Shown: positions 1 to 10,101, counted from the first letter of the stretch. The stretch is DNA of 64,000 nucleotides from Candidatus Zixiibacteriota bacterium (GCA_020351995.1 CP070674.1:1197045-1261044), one strand, 5' to 3'. Program-made: numbers and translations. The notes: generated by a model from the letters alone, not told the origin.

Positions 1-933
1 GATTTCGGTATTGATGATTTCTACCTGGGCCATAAGGCCGTCGAGGACATCCATCACATTGGCGCCTACTTGCCTCTGGGCATTGAAGGCAATGGCGGGC
101 TGACCCAGATGACGCACCAGCGCCTGCGGCTTCTGGTAACTCAGACTTACCTCAGCGACATCGTGAACGTGAATCGGTATGCCGTTACGGACGGCCGCGA
201 CTGTATTTTCCACATCCTCGGTCGATTCAAATCGCGACATGGTGCGAACCACATAACGGCGCTTTCCCTCGCCAAAATCACCAGCGGATATATCCCGATT
301 CTCGGACCTCAGCGCGCCGGCCAGCTGGGTGACACTGATGCCGGTGGACGCCAGAAGGTCGGGGTCGAACGTTACGTGGAGTTCCTGTTCCAGGCCTCCG
401 AAGATATTGATGGAGGATACACCCTCAACTCGCTCAAGGCGTGGCTTAACCAGATCTTCGATCAAAGTCTGCATGTGAGGAACGTATATGCCTTCACGAT
501 CGGCCTTAATAACAAACCAGGCAACGGCGCCCTCAAGGCGTCCTGATGTCGATACCACCGGTTGCTCGGCGTTCTGGGGATAGGATGGTACCTCGTTGAG
601 CTTGTTGGTTACACGTACCACTGCGCCGGTCAGGTCCGTTCCGACCGGGAACTCCAGTTCCACACGTCCATAGCTGTCCTCGCTTTCCGAGGTCATTTCG
701 ATTACACCCTCGACCGACTTTAAGTACTCCTCCTGTTTTTCTATAATTTCCTTTTCGATCTCTTCCGGCGAAGCGCCCGTCCATATTGTCTCGATACTAA
801 CAATCGGGCGCTGAATCTCGGGTGTTAACTGGACCGGCACTTTGTTGAGGGCGATAAAACCGCCGATTATGGCAATGGCTACGCCAACGATTACTGTGAC
901 AGGAAATTTTATCGATGAATTGATCAAACTCAC
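1..933 (-). CDS. RND (HAE1-type) multidrug efflux permease, N-terminal part
   Basis: Inner-membrane proton-driven pump of the AcrB/HAE1 family; the gene runs off the left edge, so only about the first 310 residues are visible. I read it on the minus strand from a GTG at 931-933 (start VSLINSSIKFPVTV). The first membrane helix (residues about 10-30) is followed by the typical porter-domain stretch with LTPEIQRPIVSIETIWTGASP, then VRVTNKLNEVPSYPQ and a segment matching the DN/PN subdomains. The start is GTG with only a weak AGGGA-like ribosome site, so it is less certain than the identity. The adaptor gene ends 37 bases upstream on the same strand, as is usual for an adaptor-pump operon. No outer-membrane TolC partner is visible next to it; one could lie off the left edge. 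Confidence 0.9.
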   Translation of the reverse strand, partial: MSLINSSIKFPVTVIVGVAIAIIGGFIALNKVPVQLTPEIQRPIVSIETIWTGASPEEIEKEIIEKQEEYLKSVEGVIEMTSESEDSYGRVELEFPVGTDLTGAVVRVTNKLNEVPSYPQNAEQPVVSTSGRLEGAVAWFVIKADREGIYVPHMQTLIEDLVKPRLERVEGVSSINIFGGLEQELHVTFDPDLLASTGISVTQLAGALRSENRDISAGDFGEGKRRYVVRTMSRFESTEDVENTVAAVRNGIPIHVHDVAEVSLSYQKPQALVRHLGQPAIAFNAQRQVGANVMDVLDGLMAQVEIINTEI

Positions 934-970
934 GTCTTTAGTCCCTTTTTTCGAAATTGACTTTTGCCGA

Positions 971-2089
971 TTACTGTTTGGTCGAAGCCTGGCTTGCTGA
1001 AGTCCGGGATGGCTTATCCTGACCAGTCCCGTTGGCCTCGATCACCTTTACCGGACTGCCGGGGAAAATGCGCTCGTTTCCCCTTACGACCACGGTCATT
1101 CCGCCGGTCAGCATTTCCGAGGACACCGCCACCATTTCTCCGCTGGTTGAGGTCGTTATCACGGGTACGGGAGAGGCCTTACCATCGACAATAGTGTAGA
1201 CCAGAGCCTGATTGCCCTGGCGCACGACAGCATCTTTGGAGACAGCGAGGCTCGTAAACATTTTGTCCAGTTCCAGGGTGGCCCTGACCAGCATTCCGCC
1301 GCCCAGCTTACCGCCGGATTGCGGCACTTCGATTATGATCGGAAAAGTGTGGGTTTCTTCGGAGGCATTGGGGTCGATACCACTCACTTTTCCTGCCCAT
1401 ACCTCGGACGGGTTCGCCGAACGAGTGATAGTAACCGGGCTTCCAATGGCTACGCGGCCGAAATATCTTTCCGGCAGATCTACTCTAACCCGGGTGCTGG
1501 AGATGTCAACCATTTCAAACACTGGCATTCCAGGGTTGACCCATTCTCCGATATCAACAAGCCGCCGCCCGGTGTGACCGGTGAAAGGTGCTGATATGAC
1601 CGATTTCTTAAGGTCAAGTTCCAGCAGTTTCCGCTCGGCTTCGAGTTCATTATACTGTTCCATAGTGATGCTGGCCCAGGTCGCCGCGCTGTCGTACCCC
1701 GATTCTGATATCAGGTCGCGATCGAACAGTTCTTGAGCGCGTACTTTTTGGGTCGCGGTCAGGTCCGCATGGAGTTTGGCCTGTTCGGCCTGGGCTCGTT
1801 TGGATTCCAGAGAGAAACGGATTCGGTCACTATCAATGATTATCAGCGGGCTTCCGGCCATTACCCGCACACCCTCAGATACATTGATTTCTCTAACCCT
1901 CCCGGAGACTTCGGATACGATCTTGCTGGCCACTTTGGCCTCGGTGCGGCCAACCAGAGTTACCTGGTCATGGAATTCAAGCTCCTTCACGGTGTCAGTT
2001 ACGACCAACACGGGTGGCGGTCCCTGGGCTATCACGGCCGAGCCGGTTACCAATGAGAACACCAGACAGACTAAAGCTATCTTCTTCAT
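971..2089 (-). CDS. RND efflux periplasmic adaptor (membrane fusion protein)
   Basis: 372-residue HlyD/AcrA-type adaptor that bridges an RND pump and an outer-membrane channel in the periplasm. The N-terminus (MKKIALVCLVFSLVTGSA) is a signal peptide ending near AQG. A lipoyl/barrel-sandwich half with VASKIVSEVSGRVREINV follows, then an alpha-hairpin of about 60 residues rich in Gln/Glu/Ala, the second lipoyl half (VISAPFTGHTGRRLVDIGEWV), a beta-barrel and the membrane-proximal domain. The C-terminal tail is Ser/Thr/Lys-rich and low in complexity. It lies just upstream of the RND permease on the same strand and is almost certainly its partner. The substrate cannot be read from the sequence. 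Confidence 0.93.
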   Translation of the reverse strand: MKKIALVCLVFSLVTGSAVIAQGPPPVLVVTDTVKELEFHDQVTLVGRTEAKVASKIVSEVSGRVREINVSEGVRVMAGSPLIIIDSDRIRFSLESKRAQAEQAKLHADLTATQKVRAQELFDRDLISESGYDSAATWASITMEQYNELEAERKLLELDLKKSVISAPFTGHTGRRLVDIGEWVNPGMPVFEMVDISSTRVRVDLPERYFGRVAIGSPVTITRSANPSEVWAGKVSGIDPNASEETHTFPIIIEVPQSGGKLGGGMLVRATLELDKMFTSLAVSKDAVVRQGNQALVYTIVDGKASPVPVITTSTSGEMVAVSSEMLTGGMTVVVRGNERIFPGSPVKVIEANGTGQDKPSRTSASQASTKQ

Positions 2090-2268
2090 AATGTAATCGT
2101 TGTCCTATCTTTATGGTTTGACTGTTTCGAAATTTAGCCCCGCCGTTTGGCAATACATAATCCTACAACAAACGGGAATTACGGAGGTTCCGCGGAGGTG
2201 AATGTTGGCGGTCAGGGGATCAGAGAACCGGCCTTGGAATTCGTACCCTGAGGGTCACAATTGGGGGC

Positions 2269-3486
2269 TTACTTGTTGAACTCTCTGGTTTCGCCTATTA
2301 CGGCGGCGCCGATGGAGTCGCCCCAGACGTTTACTGTCGTCCGGCACCGATCCAAAAACCAGTCGATGGCAAGGATGATACCGATACCTTCCAGCGGCAA
2401 ACCAACGGCTGTGAGTACCAGACTCATCATGACAAGGCCAGCTTCAGGAATAGCGGCAGCACCGACCGAGGCCAGGGTGGCGGTGAAGAATACGATAACC
2501 TGGGCACCGATTGAGAGATCGATACCGTAAATCTGCGCGATAAACAAGGCTGCTACCGCTTCGTACAGAGCAGTGCCATCCATGTTGATCGTCGCACCCA
2601 GCGGCAATACGAATGAAGCGGCACGTTCATCGACCTTGTTTTCCACTTCGACACATTCCATTGTCAGCGGCAGAGTCGCCGAGGACGAGGCGGTGGTGAA
2701 GGCGGTAGCCAGAGCCCGCCCCATATTCACGAAATAACGGAACGGGTTTTTCTTTCCAAAGAATCTCAGAATGAAGGGTAGAGTTATTATGGCGTGAATC
2801 AACAGGCCGATTATGACGGTGAGGGAATACAGTCCCAGGGCCGTGATCAACTTATCTACCGATTCGCGATTTTGAGCTACGATTCCGCCGATCAAAGCCA
2901 GAATTCCGATTGGGGCGAAATAAATGATGAGCATGACGATCTTCATTATCGCGGCGTTGATGCCTTCAAACACGGCGATGACCGGCTTCCCTTTGTCACC
3001 GATGACAGTCAGAACACCACCAAACAGGAGCGAGAACACAATCAGTGGAAGAATCTGGCCGGTGGCCGCGGCGCCAAAAATGTTGTCCGGTATCAGGCCG
3101 ACTATGACGTCGACTATCGTGCCGCCACCTTTCCCGGCAATGAACTCAGGCACCTCCGCTCCGATAGGCGGTACACCTTGGCCAGGCCGGATAAGATTCA
3201 CCAGGATGATTCCGACCAGCACCGAGAATCCGGTGGTGGCCATATAGTACGCCAGGGTCTTTCCGGCGGTTCTTCCAAGCTTACTGACGTCTCCCAGCGA
3301 CGTTACACCGATGATTATGGAGGCTACGACCAGCGGAACAACCACCATTTTGAGCGCGTTGAGAAATATCGTGCCGAGAAATTTGATGCTCAGCATGAAA
3401 TCACTCAGCCAGAGACCGCCCAGAACGCCCAGAATAGCGCCCGCGATCATGCCGATTAATATGATATTGGCGATTCTGCGATCCAT
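2269..3486 (-). CDS. Dicarboxylate/amino acid:cation symporter (DAACS, GltP/DctA-like)
   Basis: 405-residue inner-membrane symporter of the glutamate/C4-dicarboxylate family, which imports an acidic substrate with Na+ or H+. The serine-rich re-entrant loop is at residues 266-271 (SSSAT) and the cation/substrate motif NMDGT at 301-305. The helical hairpin 2 region (SVGAAAIPEAG) and the late substrate-binding helix (DWFLDRCRTTVNVWGDS) are also present, with the Arg and Asp that in characterised members bind the acidic side chain. Length is normal for bacterial members. Glutamate or aspartate versus C4-dicarboxylate cannot be separated by eye. It is transcribed toward the RND operon but separated by 179 bases, and is divergent from the FG-GAP gene. 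Confidence 0.93.
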   Translation of the reverse strand: MDRRIANIILIGMIAGAILGVLGGLWLSDFMLSIKFLGTIFLNALKMVVVPLVVASIIIGVTSLGDVSKLGRTAGKTLAYYMATTGFSVLVGIILVNLIRPGQGVPPIGAEVPEFIAGKGGGTIVDVIVGLIPDNIFGAAATGQILPLIVFSLLFGGVLTVIGDKGKPVIAVFEGINAAIMKIVMLIIYFAPIGILALIGGIVAQNRESVDKLITALGLYSLTVIIGLLIHAIITLPFILRFFGKKNPFRYFVNMGRALATAFTTASSSATLPLTMECVEVENKVDERAASFVLPLGATINMDGTALYEAVAALFIAQIYGIDLSIGAQVIVFFTATLASVGAAAIPEAGLVMMSLVLTAVGLPLEGIGIILAIDWFLDRCRTTVNVWGDSIGAAVIGETREFNK

Positions 3487-3726
3487 GAATTTGCTGGCCG
3501 TTCAAAGTTGATTTGGTCTAACATAGGCAGGTTAGTCCGGCTAAGCAACCTAAAATGTTCAGTTGCCCGGATTCCGTGAAGTGGCTGGTTGGCAATTACT
3601 TTGGGCATTGTCTCTTTGTAGCGCAAAAAACTTTTTCACAAACTTGATTAACAAACGTTTTACATTCGGAGGGACCTCCGCGGCTCAGCACCCTCACGAC
3701 AACGTACCTTAAAACAAGGAGGGGAT
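3487..3726. other. Divergent intergenic region between symporter and FG-GAP gene
   Basis: 240 bases without a gene. Its right end carries a strong ribosome site (AAGGAGG just before 3727) for the FG-GAP protein. An imperfect GC-rich palindrome (GGAGGGACCTCCG) starts near 3668. A related CGGAGG...CCGCGGAGG element lies near 2180 in the gap beyond the symporter. I see no convincing paired -35/-10 boxes. Confidence 0.4.
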
Positions 3727-6600
3727 GTGAGAATCTTTTTAACTCCAATACTATTGGTCGGCCTGCTCGCTTCCGGCGTTTCAGCGCAGGATATAAGTAG
3801 TGCGGATACTATAAGACTCGTGGGCGGCCCGCTTATCGTAGGGCAGTCAGTTCCAATCGATCTGGTAATCGTGAACGAAGAAGATCTGGCGATATTCGAT
3901 GTCCCGTTGGCTTTATGGTCACTGACCGGCGGTTTCGCAAGTTTCGACTCCGCGGTTTTTGTCAACCGTATGGACGACCCCATGACCCTTCCTTTGCGAT
4001 ATATCCTGGACGCCTCCGATGACCACGTCATGCCGGACACCCTGGCCATAGCAGCCTTGCAAGGCATGGGGAATTGCCTCCCGGTGGGCAACGATGCTGT
4101 GGCGCAGCTCTATTTCACCGGTATCAGTGCCGGCCTTATGCTGGCCGACGAAACTGAGCTCATGGATGAGGAAGGCCACCGGCTGCGCTCGACACTCTTA
4201 TTTCCATGCGGTGGCGAGCCCGACGACGCCATCTGGACACCTGTAGTTGAGTATGGTTTGTGGGAAGTAATCGAAGCCCCACAACCTCCGGTCATCTCGG
4301 TAACGGAGAATGTGGTGCGTACCACAGCTGGGACACTGATCAGCTTTGAGGTCAATGCCGAATCGCCGGCAGGTTCCAATGTGACGCTGGAACTTGTAGA
4401 CTTTACTGGTTATGATACTCCCATGGACCCTACTTACGAACCGGCGCTGGCGGGAGAGAGCCCGGCGACCTTTTCGTGGCAAACCACAACCGATGATATT
4501 GGAGTTTGGAAAGCTGAAATTCAAGCTTGTGACGATGAAGGTCGGTGCGCAAGCACGACAGTGGTATTCCAAATTGTGACAGGTGAGAATTACCTGGTAT
4601 CTTTCAAAACGACCGCTACCGAACAGACCGACCGGTCACTGGGAATCGCGGTGGGGAATTTCGATTTCGATCCCTATCCGGAGATGATTTCTTCCGGCCT
4701 GCCCTACTTCTACTGGCCCGCTATGTCTCTGTACGACTACGATGCGAGTCAGCAGGTGTTTGAGAAAGTCTGTGCCGCCGGTGATGAGGGCTTTCCCAAT
4801 CTCGCTCTGCAGGTTGGCTTTATCAACGACGATGACGACCTTGATGCCGTGGTGGTGGAGATGCGCGGCGGAGGTGAAGGTTATGTTGATGTCTGGCGCG
4901 GAGACGGTGACAATGGACTGGAGATACTGACCGAGTCGCCCACATCCGTTATAGTGCGCGGCGGAGTGCTGGCCGAGGTTAACGGCGACCAGTATCTCGA
5001 TTACATCGTGACCAGCATGGAGGAAGTCAAGGTTCACACTTCGTCGGCCGCGTACCTGTTCACCGTCGACAACACGATCTCGGTACCGGATACGGCTCTG
5101 ACGATAAACAGCGCCGATTTCAATCAGGATGGTAATGGCGACCTCGCCGTCGGCACGACGGAGGGCGTACAGATTTATCTCAATGACGGCACCGGCGGAT
5201 TCACCGCCGGCGAATTTTACCCGCAGGCTTATAAAGCCACCGCCATCGAGGTAACCAACCGAGGATCCGATTTCAATAACGATAACCGTTTCGACCTGTG
5301 TGTCTCCACTCCATCAATAGGAGCTACCTATAGCGAAATCTATGTCTATCTCGGACAAGGTGACGGTTCCTTCGAACAAAGACCGGTGCGAACAGTTCGG
5401 GGTTACGTGCTGGGAAATTGCATCGGTGACTTTAACGGCGATAACCAGCTGGATATAGCTTATGTCAATGGTGGTGAAAATAACGTCGGAATCCTTTTTG
5501 GTGACGGGAATGGGGATTTCACTAACGAGATTCGTTTCTTTGTTAATCACAATTTCCTGGCTCAGATAGAATGTGCCGATTTTGACCTCGATGGCGATAT
5601 GGACATCGTAGCTATCGGTCAGGAAGCCGGGTACTGGAAAGATAACGCCATCTTCATGCTTGACAACCAGCTCGATCCGGCTGGCTTCGCGGTTTCAACG
5701 CTGGAGACGACAGGCCTTAATAATGTCGATATACAGCTTGCCTCGAGTAGTGGCAAGGTGCTCAACAGTGTCATGAGTACCATGCCCGGAGCCCAATTCT
5801 ACCGCCGGAACATCGATAACAACGAAGCCATCGATGCTTTCGCCCGGGTTGCCCTGGTTGAAGCCGGGGCCTACCAGGTTACAGCCAAACCGAGGCCCGA
5901 TCTGCCGGCCGGGGAGACCTTCTCAGTCGAATATACCGTTAACGGTGAGCAGTACCGTCTGGCGTCGAATGTCGCCATGTCGGAAGCCGGCTACCAGTTC
6001 GATATCTATCCAGGTGGAGCCTCACCGGTCTATCCGGCGCCGGGAGTGTTCACCGCCGACAACCCACCCACCTTCCAATGGACAGGCCAGGGTCAGTTTG
6101 ATTTCCAACTTGCCTCCGACATCGAATTCACGAATCTTCTGGCCGATGTTACTGTCGACGGTAACACCTACGTCGGCCCCGAGCTGACATCCAAGGCGGA
6201 CACCGCTACATTCTACTGGAGAATCCGGCCAGCGGGGACGGAGGTCTTCGAAGGGGTGTATCCAGTAAACATTCTCTTCGGCGTGCCAACTGGTGTCGAC
6301 GATGACAATCCCCAGATACCGGGGAAATTCAACCTGGCGCAGAACTATCCAAACCCGTTCAATCCGCAGACTTGGATCGGTTTCTCCTTACCTGAAGCCT
6401 GCCGGGTTCACCTTGCGGTCTATAATATAATCGGTCAGAAAATCTGCAATCTGGCGGATCGCGATTATGACGCCGGGGAACACTTTGTTATCTGGGACGG
6501 CAAGAACAGTAGTGGTCAGGATGTCGCTTCCGGCTTTTATCTGTATCAGATTCACGCCGGCAAACACTCTGCTACCAGGAAGATGATTCTGTTGAAGTAG
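3727..6600 (+). CDS. Large secreted FG-GAP/VCBS-repeat protein with C-terminal sorting-type domain
   Basis: 957-residue exported protein of unknown function. It starts at a GTG preceded by AAGGAGGGG; the overlapping ATG two bases earlier runs straight into a stop. The signal peptide is MRIFLTPILLVGLLASGVSA. The middle (about residues 290-680) holds FG-GAP/VCBS-like repeats with calcium-loop motifs such as DFNQDGNGDLAVG, DFNGDNQLDIAYV and DFDLDGDMDIVAI, probably a beta-propeller. An Ig/fibronectin-like part follows. The last 80 residues (NYPNPFNPQTWIGFSLPE ... GLYLYQ-type ending in MILLK) form the beta-sandwich tail used as a type IX-like sorting or anchoring signal in FCB bacteria. It is single, with a strong terminator behind it. 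A cell-surface or extracellular binding role is inferred. Confidence 0.88.
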   Translation: MRIFLTPILLVGLLASGVSAQDISSADTIRLVGGPLIVGQSVPIDLVIVNEEDLAIFDVPLALWSLTGGFASFDSAVFVNRMDDPMTLPLRYILDASDDHVMPDTLAIAALQGMGNCLPVGNDAVAQLYFTGISAGLMLADETELMDEEGHRLRSTLLFPCGGEPDDAIWTPVVEYGLWEVIEAPQPPVISVTENVVRTTAGTLISFEVNAESPAGSNVTLELVDFTGYDTPMDPTYEPALAGESPATFSWQTTTDDIGVWKAEIQACDDEGRCASTTVVFQIVTGENYLVSFKTTATEQTDRSLGIAVGNFDFDPYPEMISSGLPYFYWPAMSLYDYDASQQVFEKVCAAGDEGFPNLALQVGFINDDDDLDAVVVEMRGGGEGYVDVWRGDGDNGLEILTESPTSVIVRGGVLAEVNGDQYLDYIVTSMEEVKVHTSSAAYLFTVDNTISVPDTALTINSADFNQDGNGDLAVGTTEGVQIYLNDGTGGFTAGEFYPQAYKATAIEVTNRGSDFNNDNRFDLCVSTPSIGATYSEIYVYLGQGDGSFEQRPVRTVRGYVLGNCIGDFNGDNQLDIAYVNGGENNVGILFGDGNGDFTNEIRFFVNHNFLAQIECADFDLDGDMDIVAIGQEAGYWKDNAIFMLDNQLDPAGFAVSTLETTGLNNVDIQLASSSGKVLNSVMSTMPGAQFYRRNIDNNEAIDAFARVALVEAGAYQVTAKPRPDLPAGETFSVEYTVNGEQYRLASNVAMSEAGYQFDIYPGGASPVYPAPGVFTADNPPTFQWTGQGQFDFQLASDIEFTNLLADVTVDGNTYVGPELTSKADTATFYWRIRPAGTEVFEGVYPVNILFGVPTGVDDDNPQIPGKFNLAQNYPNPFNPQTWIGFSLPEACRVHLAVYNIIGQKICNLADRDYDAGEHFVIWDGKNSSGQDVASGFYLYQIHAGKHSATRKMILLK

Positions 6601-6631
6601 GTGCTCTCATAGATCGCGACTGACTGCCACG

Positions 6632-6671
6632 GGTCGTGCCGACGGATAAAACCGCGGCACGACCTTTTTTT
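6632..6671 (+). terminator. Rho-independent terminator after FG-GAP gene
   Basis: Ten-base-pair perfect stem (GGTCGTGCCG at 6632-6641 with CGGCACGACC at 6655-6664) and a run of seven T at 6665-6671. It sits 31 bases after the stop codon. Confidence 0.93.
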
Positions 6672-6735
6672 ATGAACAACGCAGGCGGACAGTATGTTTT
6701 CTTCCTTAAATGAAGTCACTTAGAAGGGTACCGGT

Positions 6736-7503
6736 ATGTCCCGTGGGGGAAAACGTTCCTTTTTCGACACCTATCCGAATGAATATGATATCCTGACCAA
6801 TGCCCCGGTCCGCGAGGCTTGCCATCGAAAGGAAATCGCGGCTATTATCGCGAAATTCAAGCCAACGGTTGTGCTCGATGCCGGATGTGCCACCGGGCTT
6901 ACCGCGCGGCTGTTTGCGGAACGGTCAATACCCGCTGTCGGGTTGGATCGACTTAAAGCAATGGTTGATATAGCTAAGCATAAACACCATCCTGCCAGCG
7001 AGTTACTGTCGTTCAGAATTGGCTCGTTTGAGCGTATACCGAAAACCCTCCATGCGAAGTTCGACCTGATTGTTTGTCTGGCCAACAGCATCAGCGGGGT
7101 GGGAACCATCGGTAATCTGCGAAAAGCCTTGCGGGGATTCATGTCCGCGTTACGGCCGGGCGGCAATTTGGTCTTACAGATGCTTAATTATTCCGCTGTC
7201 GCGGAGGATGAGGTTATGCCAGTCAAGGCGACTCAGAGCGGGTCAATCATATACGAAAGATTCACTGAACGACGAGCGAAGCGGCTTTACCTGTATATTA
7301 CTCGCCTAGACCTTGGCAAGAAAACCCCGCAACTGGAAGTCTTCCGCCATGAAATGGACAATTTCAGTTCGGTGGAGATCGAGACAAGTTTGAGGCTGGC
7401 CGGGTTTAGGAACTTGAAACGGTATGCTGATCTGCACTTCCGGAAACGCTTCACCGCAAACTCACACGACCTTGTTTTAATTGCGCACAAACCTGCGCGC
7501 TGA
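6736..7503 (+). CDS. Class I SAM-dependent methyltransferase
   Basis: 255-residue cytoplasmic enzyme with a Rossmann methyltransferase fold. Motif I is VVLDAGCATGLTARLF (residues about 50-65), followed by an acidic residue at the end of strand 2 (VGLDRLKAM). Motif IV is FDLIVCLANSISGV, and the post-motif segment LRPGGNLVLQML is also present. This is the pattern of Methyltransf_11/25 enzymes. The methyl acceptor is unknown. It is a single gene between the terminator of the FG-GAP gene and the convergent large secreted protein, whose stop is only 3 bases away. No transcription terminator is visible between the two convergent genes. Confidence 0.88.
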   Translation: MSRGGKRSFFDTYPNEYDILTNAPVREACHRKEIAAIIAKFKPTVVLDAGCATGLTARLFAERSIPAVGLDRLKAMVDIAKHKHHPASELLSFRIGSFERIPKTLHAKFDLIVCLANSISGVGTIGNLRKALRGFMSALRPGGNLVLQMLNYSAVAEDEVMPVKATQSGSIIYERFTERRAKRLYLYITRLDLGKKTPQLEVFRHEMDNFSSVEIETSLRLAGFRNLKRYADLHFRKRFTANSHDLVLIAHKPAR

Positions 7504-7506
7504 AAT

Positions 7507-10101
7507 CTACAATATTATCACCAGCTTACCCATCTGGGTCGTACCGTCTTCAGCCTCCACCAGCCAGTAATATAGGCCCGATACGACCATCTGAGTATTG
7601 CGTGTTATCATATTCCAGGTGTGATGCCGATGGTTCGGGTCCGATGGATCCATATCGTGCACCAATTTGCGAATCAGGTCACCGTCGATAGAGTAAATGT
7701 AAATGTTACATCTGGGAGGCAGGTTCGCGAAATTGATGGCACGTACCCTGTGGTCGGGGCGATCCTCCTGCATACGGCCCTCAAAGCCCAGCTTCCGGTA
7801 ATCAACATCTCCGCGGTACGGATTGGGATAAACGTAAACTTCGCCGGCTCCCTCCTCGGTCGCCTCCAATGCCCCCATCGGGTAAACGCTTTGTACGCCT
7901 ACGGTGACCGAAGTTTCCATTGGCGGGATACGCAACTCCGGCTGACCAAAGTCAAAAGCCGTGACATTGATGCTGTATGGTATGGTCGGCAAGAGGTTGT
8001 CGATCGTCAACTCGTATTCATAGTACTTCAGGAAACCTTCCGGAGTATAGGCATCCTCCGGTATCGAATCGGGATGATAAACAGATGGATCGGCCTCATC
8101 GGGGTATACCTTGACGATCGGCGTCGATTCTCCCAGGGCAGAGGTATTATGGTCGCAGGGAACGAAGTAGAATAAGGAGTCCGGGAAATCCGGGTGTATG
8201 TAGGGAGAAGTAGGGGTGTATATCAATGGGTCAAAAGTGCTGTCCGCGCAGGGGTCGGTGCCAAGACCGTAAAGACACCTGAGGCTGTCCAGGGTAAAAG
8301 GTATCTCGTTGAGTTCATATTTCAGTTCGGTCGTGTCACCGCTCCACTCATATTTGTTGAAGTCGAGCTTGTCATACGACGCCACCAACGCCAGGCTTGT
8401 GGCTCTCGAGTCAAGGCCACAATAAACACGGTAACCCTCGAATTCTATTTCCTTGGTGAAAACATCCCTCTCGGTTTCGGCTTTATCGCCATTAAAACGG
8501 ACCCGGATCGAGTTCACCGCCGGCTCTAACCAGACTTTGGGTGCTGGTGGAGGAACAGCGCCGCGCCAGTCGGGAATACCATCTCCGGTGTAGTATATGG
8601 TGTCGCCGTCACATTCCACGAATTCTCCCTTGTACCTGTCGCCATCGGTGTCAACACCGGGGTTGTCATAAATCCATCGGGCCCAGGTGGCGTTCCGAGC
8701 CAGACTGGAGAAGTCCAGCTTGGAGTAGAATAGATCGGGATTGGATGGGAGATTCTGCCCGTTGGCAGGATCGGTGTGAAAGTCCTCCGCGCAGGCAAAC
8801 ACCCACGGAATATTCAGTCTCTGCCCTGGCTCAAGCCTGAATGGTCCCACCGACAACAGGTGGAAGGGTGCCATCAGACCCTCCGATGATGCCAGCATAG
8901 CGAATTCTCCCGGCGGAGGTAACCAGACCGGGTCGAGGTACCCTATTGAGGCGGTTCGAATCAGGTCATAGTCAATCTCACCATTACTCATCACGTGGTA
9001 GGCATTCGCGTCACCCAGGGGAAAACCCAGTCCGCCGGTCATGAAATCACGCTGGTCATCCCGGTGACGAGGACCAAAATCAAGTTCGGTGGCCAGTTCC
9101 GGTCCCCACCAGTTGTATGACAGGGTTGGAGGGTAGCCGCTGGAAGTGGGGGGAGAATCCAGAAAGAATATGCCGTGAACGCTGGTGGCCGACTTGACCC
9201 ATTCATATGGATTGTTGGGAGCAAAGGTAAGCACATCCGTAAAGGCACCATCGACCGGGTCGCCGTCGGTGTTGGCTCCCCACATCATATTCAGCGTATC
9301 AACGATGCCACAACCGAAAAAGGACGGAAAGGTATCAACAAACCCGCACATGCTGCGGTGACCGAAGTCAAACGTATGATCCTCGCCAAGAATCAAGCCC
9401 ACCGATGGTCGGGTCATTATACCGAAATAGGCTTCCTTGATGGTCTCGAGGCCGATATTCTCTATCGTCATATCGAACATCACGAAATCATCGGCCAGGC
9501 CGTGGGACCAGGCGTATGACTTCTGCGTAACCTCAACATTGAGCGGCTGGTGCGGCGTTCCGCGGAGGAAATCGGGCGATTCCCAGCGCGAGGCAGCGGT
9601 ATCATTATATGCTGCGATGATATCCTGATTCGACAGAGCCGGCTTGAAGCCCGGCACCCCGGGTTCGCCTATTGGCCTGACATCCATCGAGCCGAAAGCG
9701 TTTGGTGACGGTGTGAACTCCCACGGCCAGGTTCGGTAAGTGAATGGCATGGTCACAAGGGTGTCACGGCCCACAATTCCACCGAACCAGAACTCTGAAC
9801 TTTGCAGCTGGAATATGAAAGAGCCTTTCGGGTACTCGCTGCCCTTGGTGACCGGTTCGTCGGAAAATTCGTCGTGCCACTGGTACCATCCGAAGCCCCA
9901 GAATCCAAAATTGGTTACCACCAAATTCATATTACCCACGTTGTGCTGGGCGAACATATATTCGGGGATATCTGATGATGTTTCTGTGTAGGTCGTCTTA
10001 TCGCAGAAGGGCAAGTAGACCTCGCGGGACGAGGCCCTCGCGCAAATTACGGAGCCCACCAACAGAAAACAGAACAGGCGTATAATACAGGAGCTGAGCA
10101 C
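7507..10101 (-). CDS. Large secreted protein with C-terminal sorting-type domain, function unknown
   Basis: About 864-residue exported protein. An open frame extends to a TTG at 10179, but I prefer the GTG at 10099-10101. It has AAAGGA upstream and begins directly with a clean signal peptide (LSSCIIRLFCFLLVGSVICARA). The body is rich in Trp, Pro, Asp and aromatic residues and has fibronectin-like strands near the end. The C-terminus (VYVYPNPYRGDVDY, then NIYIYSIDGDLIRKL and SGLYYWLVEAEDG) is a sorting-tail beta-sandwich like that of the FG-GAP protein. Similar proteins are common in FCB candidate phyla and usually annotated as hypothetical. I recognise no catalytic motif. Confidence 0.8.
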   Translation of the reverse strand: MLSSCIIRLFCFLLVGSVICARASSREVYLPFCDKTTYTETSSDIPEYMFAQHNVGNMNLVVTNFGFWGFGWYQWHDEFSDEPVTKGSEYPKGSFIFQLQSSEFWFGGIVGRDTLVTMPFTYRTWPWEFTPSPNAFGSMDVRPIGEPGVPGFKPALSNQDIIAAYNDTAASRWESPDFLRGTPHQPLNVEVTQKSYAWSHGLADDFVMFDMTIENIGLETIKEAYFGIMTRPSVGLILGEDHTFDFGHRSMCGFVDTFPSFFGCGIVDTLNMMWGANTDGDPVDGAFTDVLTFAPNNPYEWVKSATSVHGIFFLDSPPTSSGYPPTLSYNWWGPELATELDFGPRHRDDQRDFMTGGLGFPLGDANAYHVMSNGEIDYDLIRTASIGYLDPVWLPPPGEFAMLASSEGLMAPFHLLSVGPFRLEPGQRLNIPWVFACAEDFHTDPANGQNLPSNPDLFYSKLDFSSLARNATWARWIYDNPGVDTDGDRYKGEFVECDGDTIYYTGDGIPDWRGAVPPPAPKVWLEPAVNSIRVRFNGDKAETERDVFTKEIEFEGYRVYCGLDSRATSLALVASYDKLDFNKYEWSGDTTELKYELNEIPFTLDSLRCLYGLGTDPCADSTFDPLIYTPTSPYIHPDFPDSLFYFVPCDHNTSALGESTPIVKVYPDEADPSVYHPDSIPEDAYTPEGFLKYYEYELTIDNLLPTIPYSINVTAFDFGQPELRIPPMETSVTVGVQSVYPMGALEATEEGAGEVYVYPNPYRGDVDYRKLGFEGRMQEDRPDHRVRAINFANLPPRCNIYIYSIDGDLIRKLVHDMDPSDPNHRHHTWNMITRNTQMVVSGLYYWLVEAEDGTTQMGKLVIIL

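Noticed and set aside
2794..3459. Plus-strand open frame of 221 codons
   Set aside because: Antisense shadow of the symporter gene; low-complexity polar composition.
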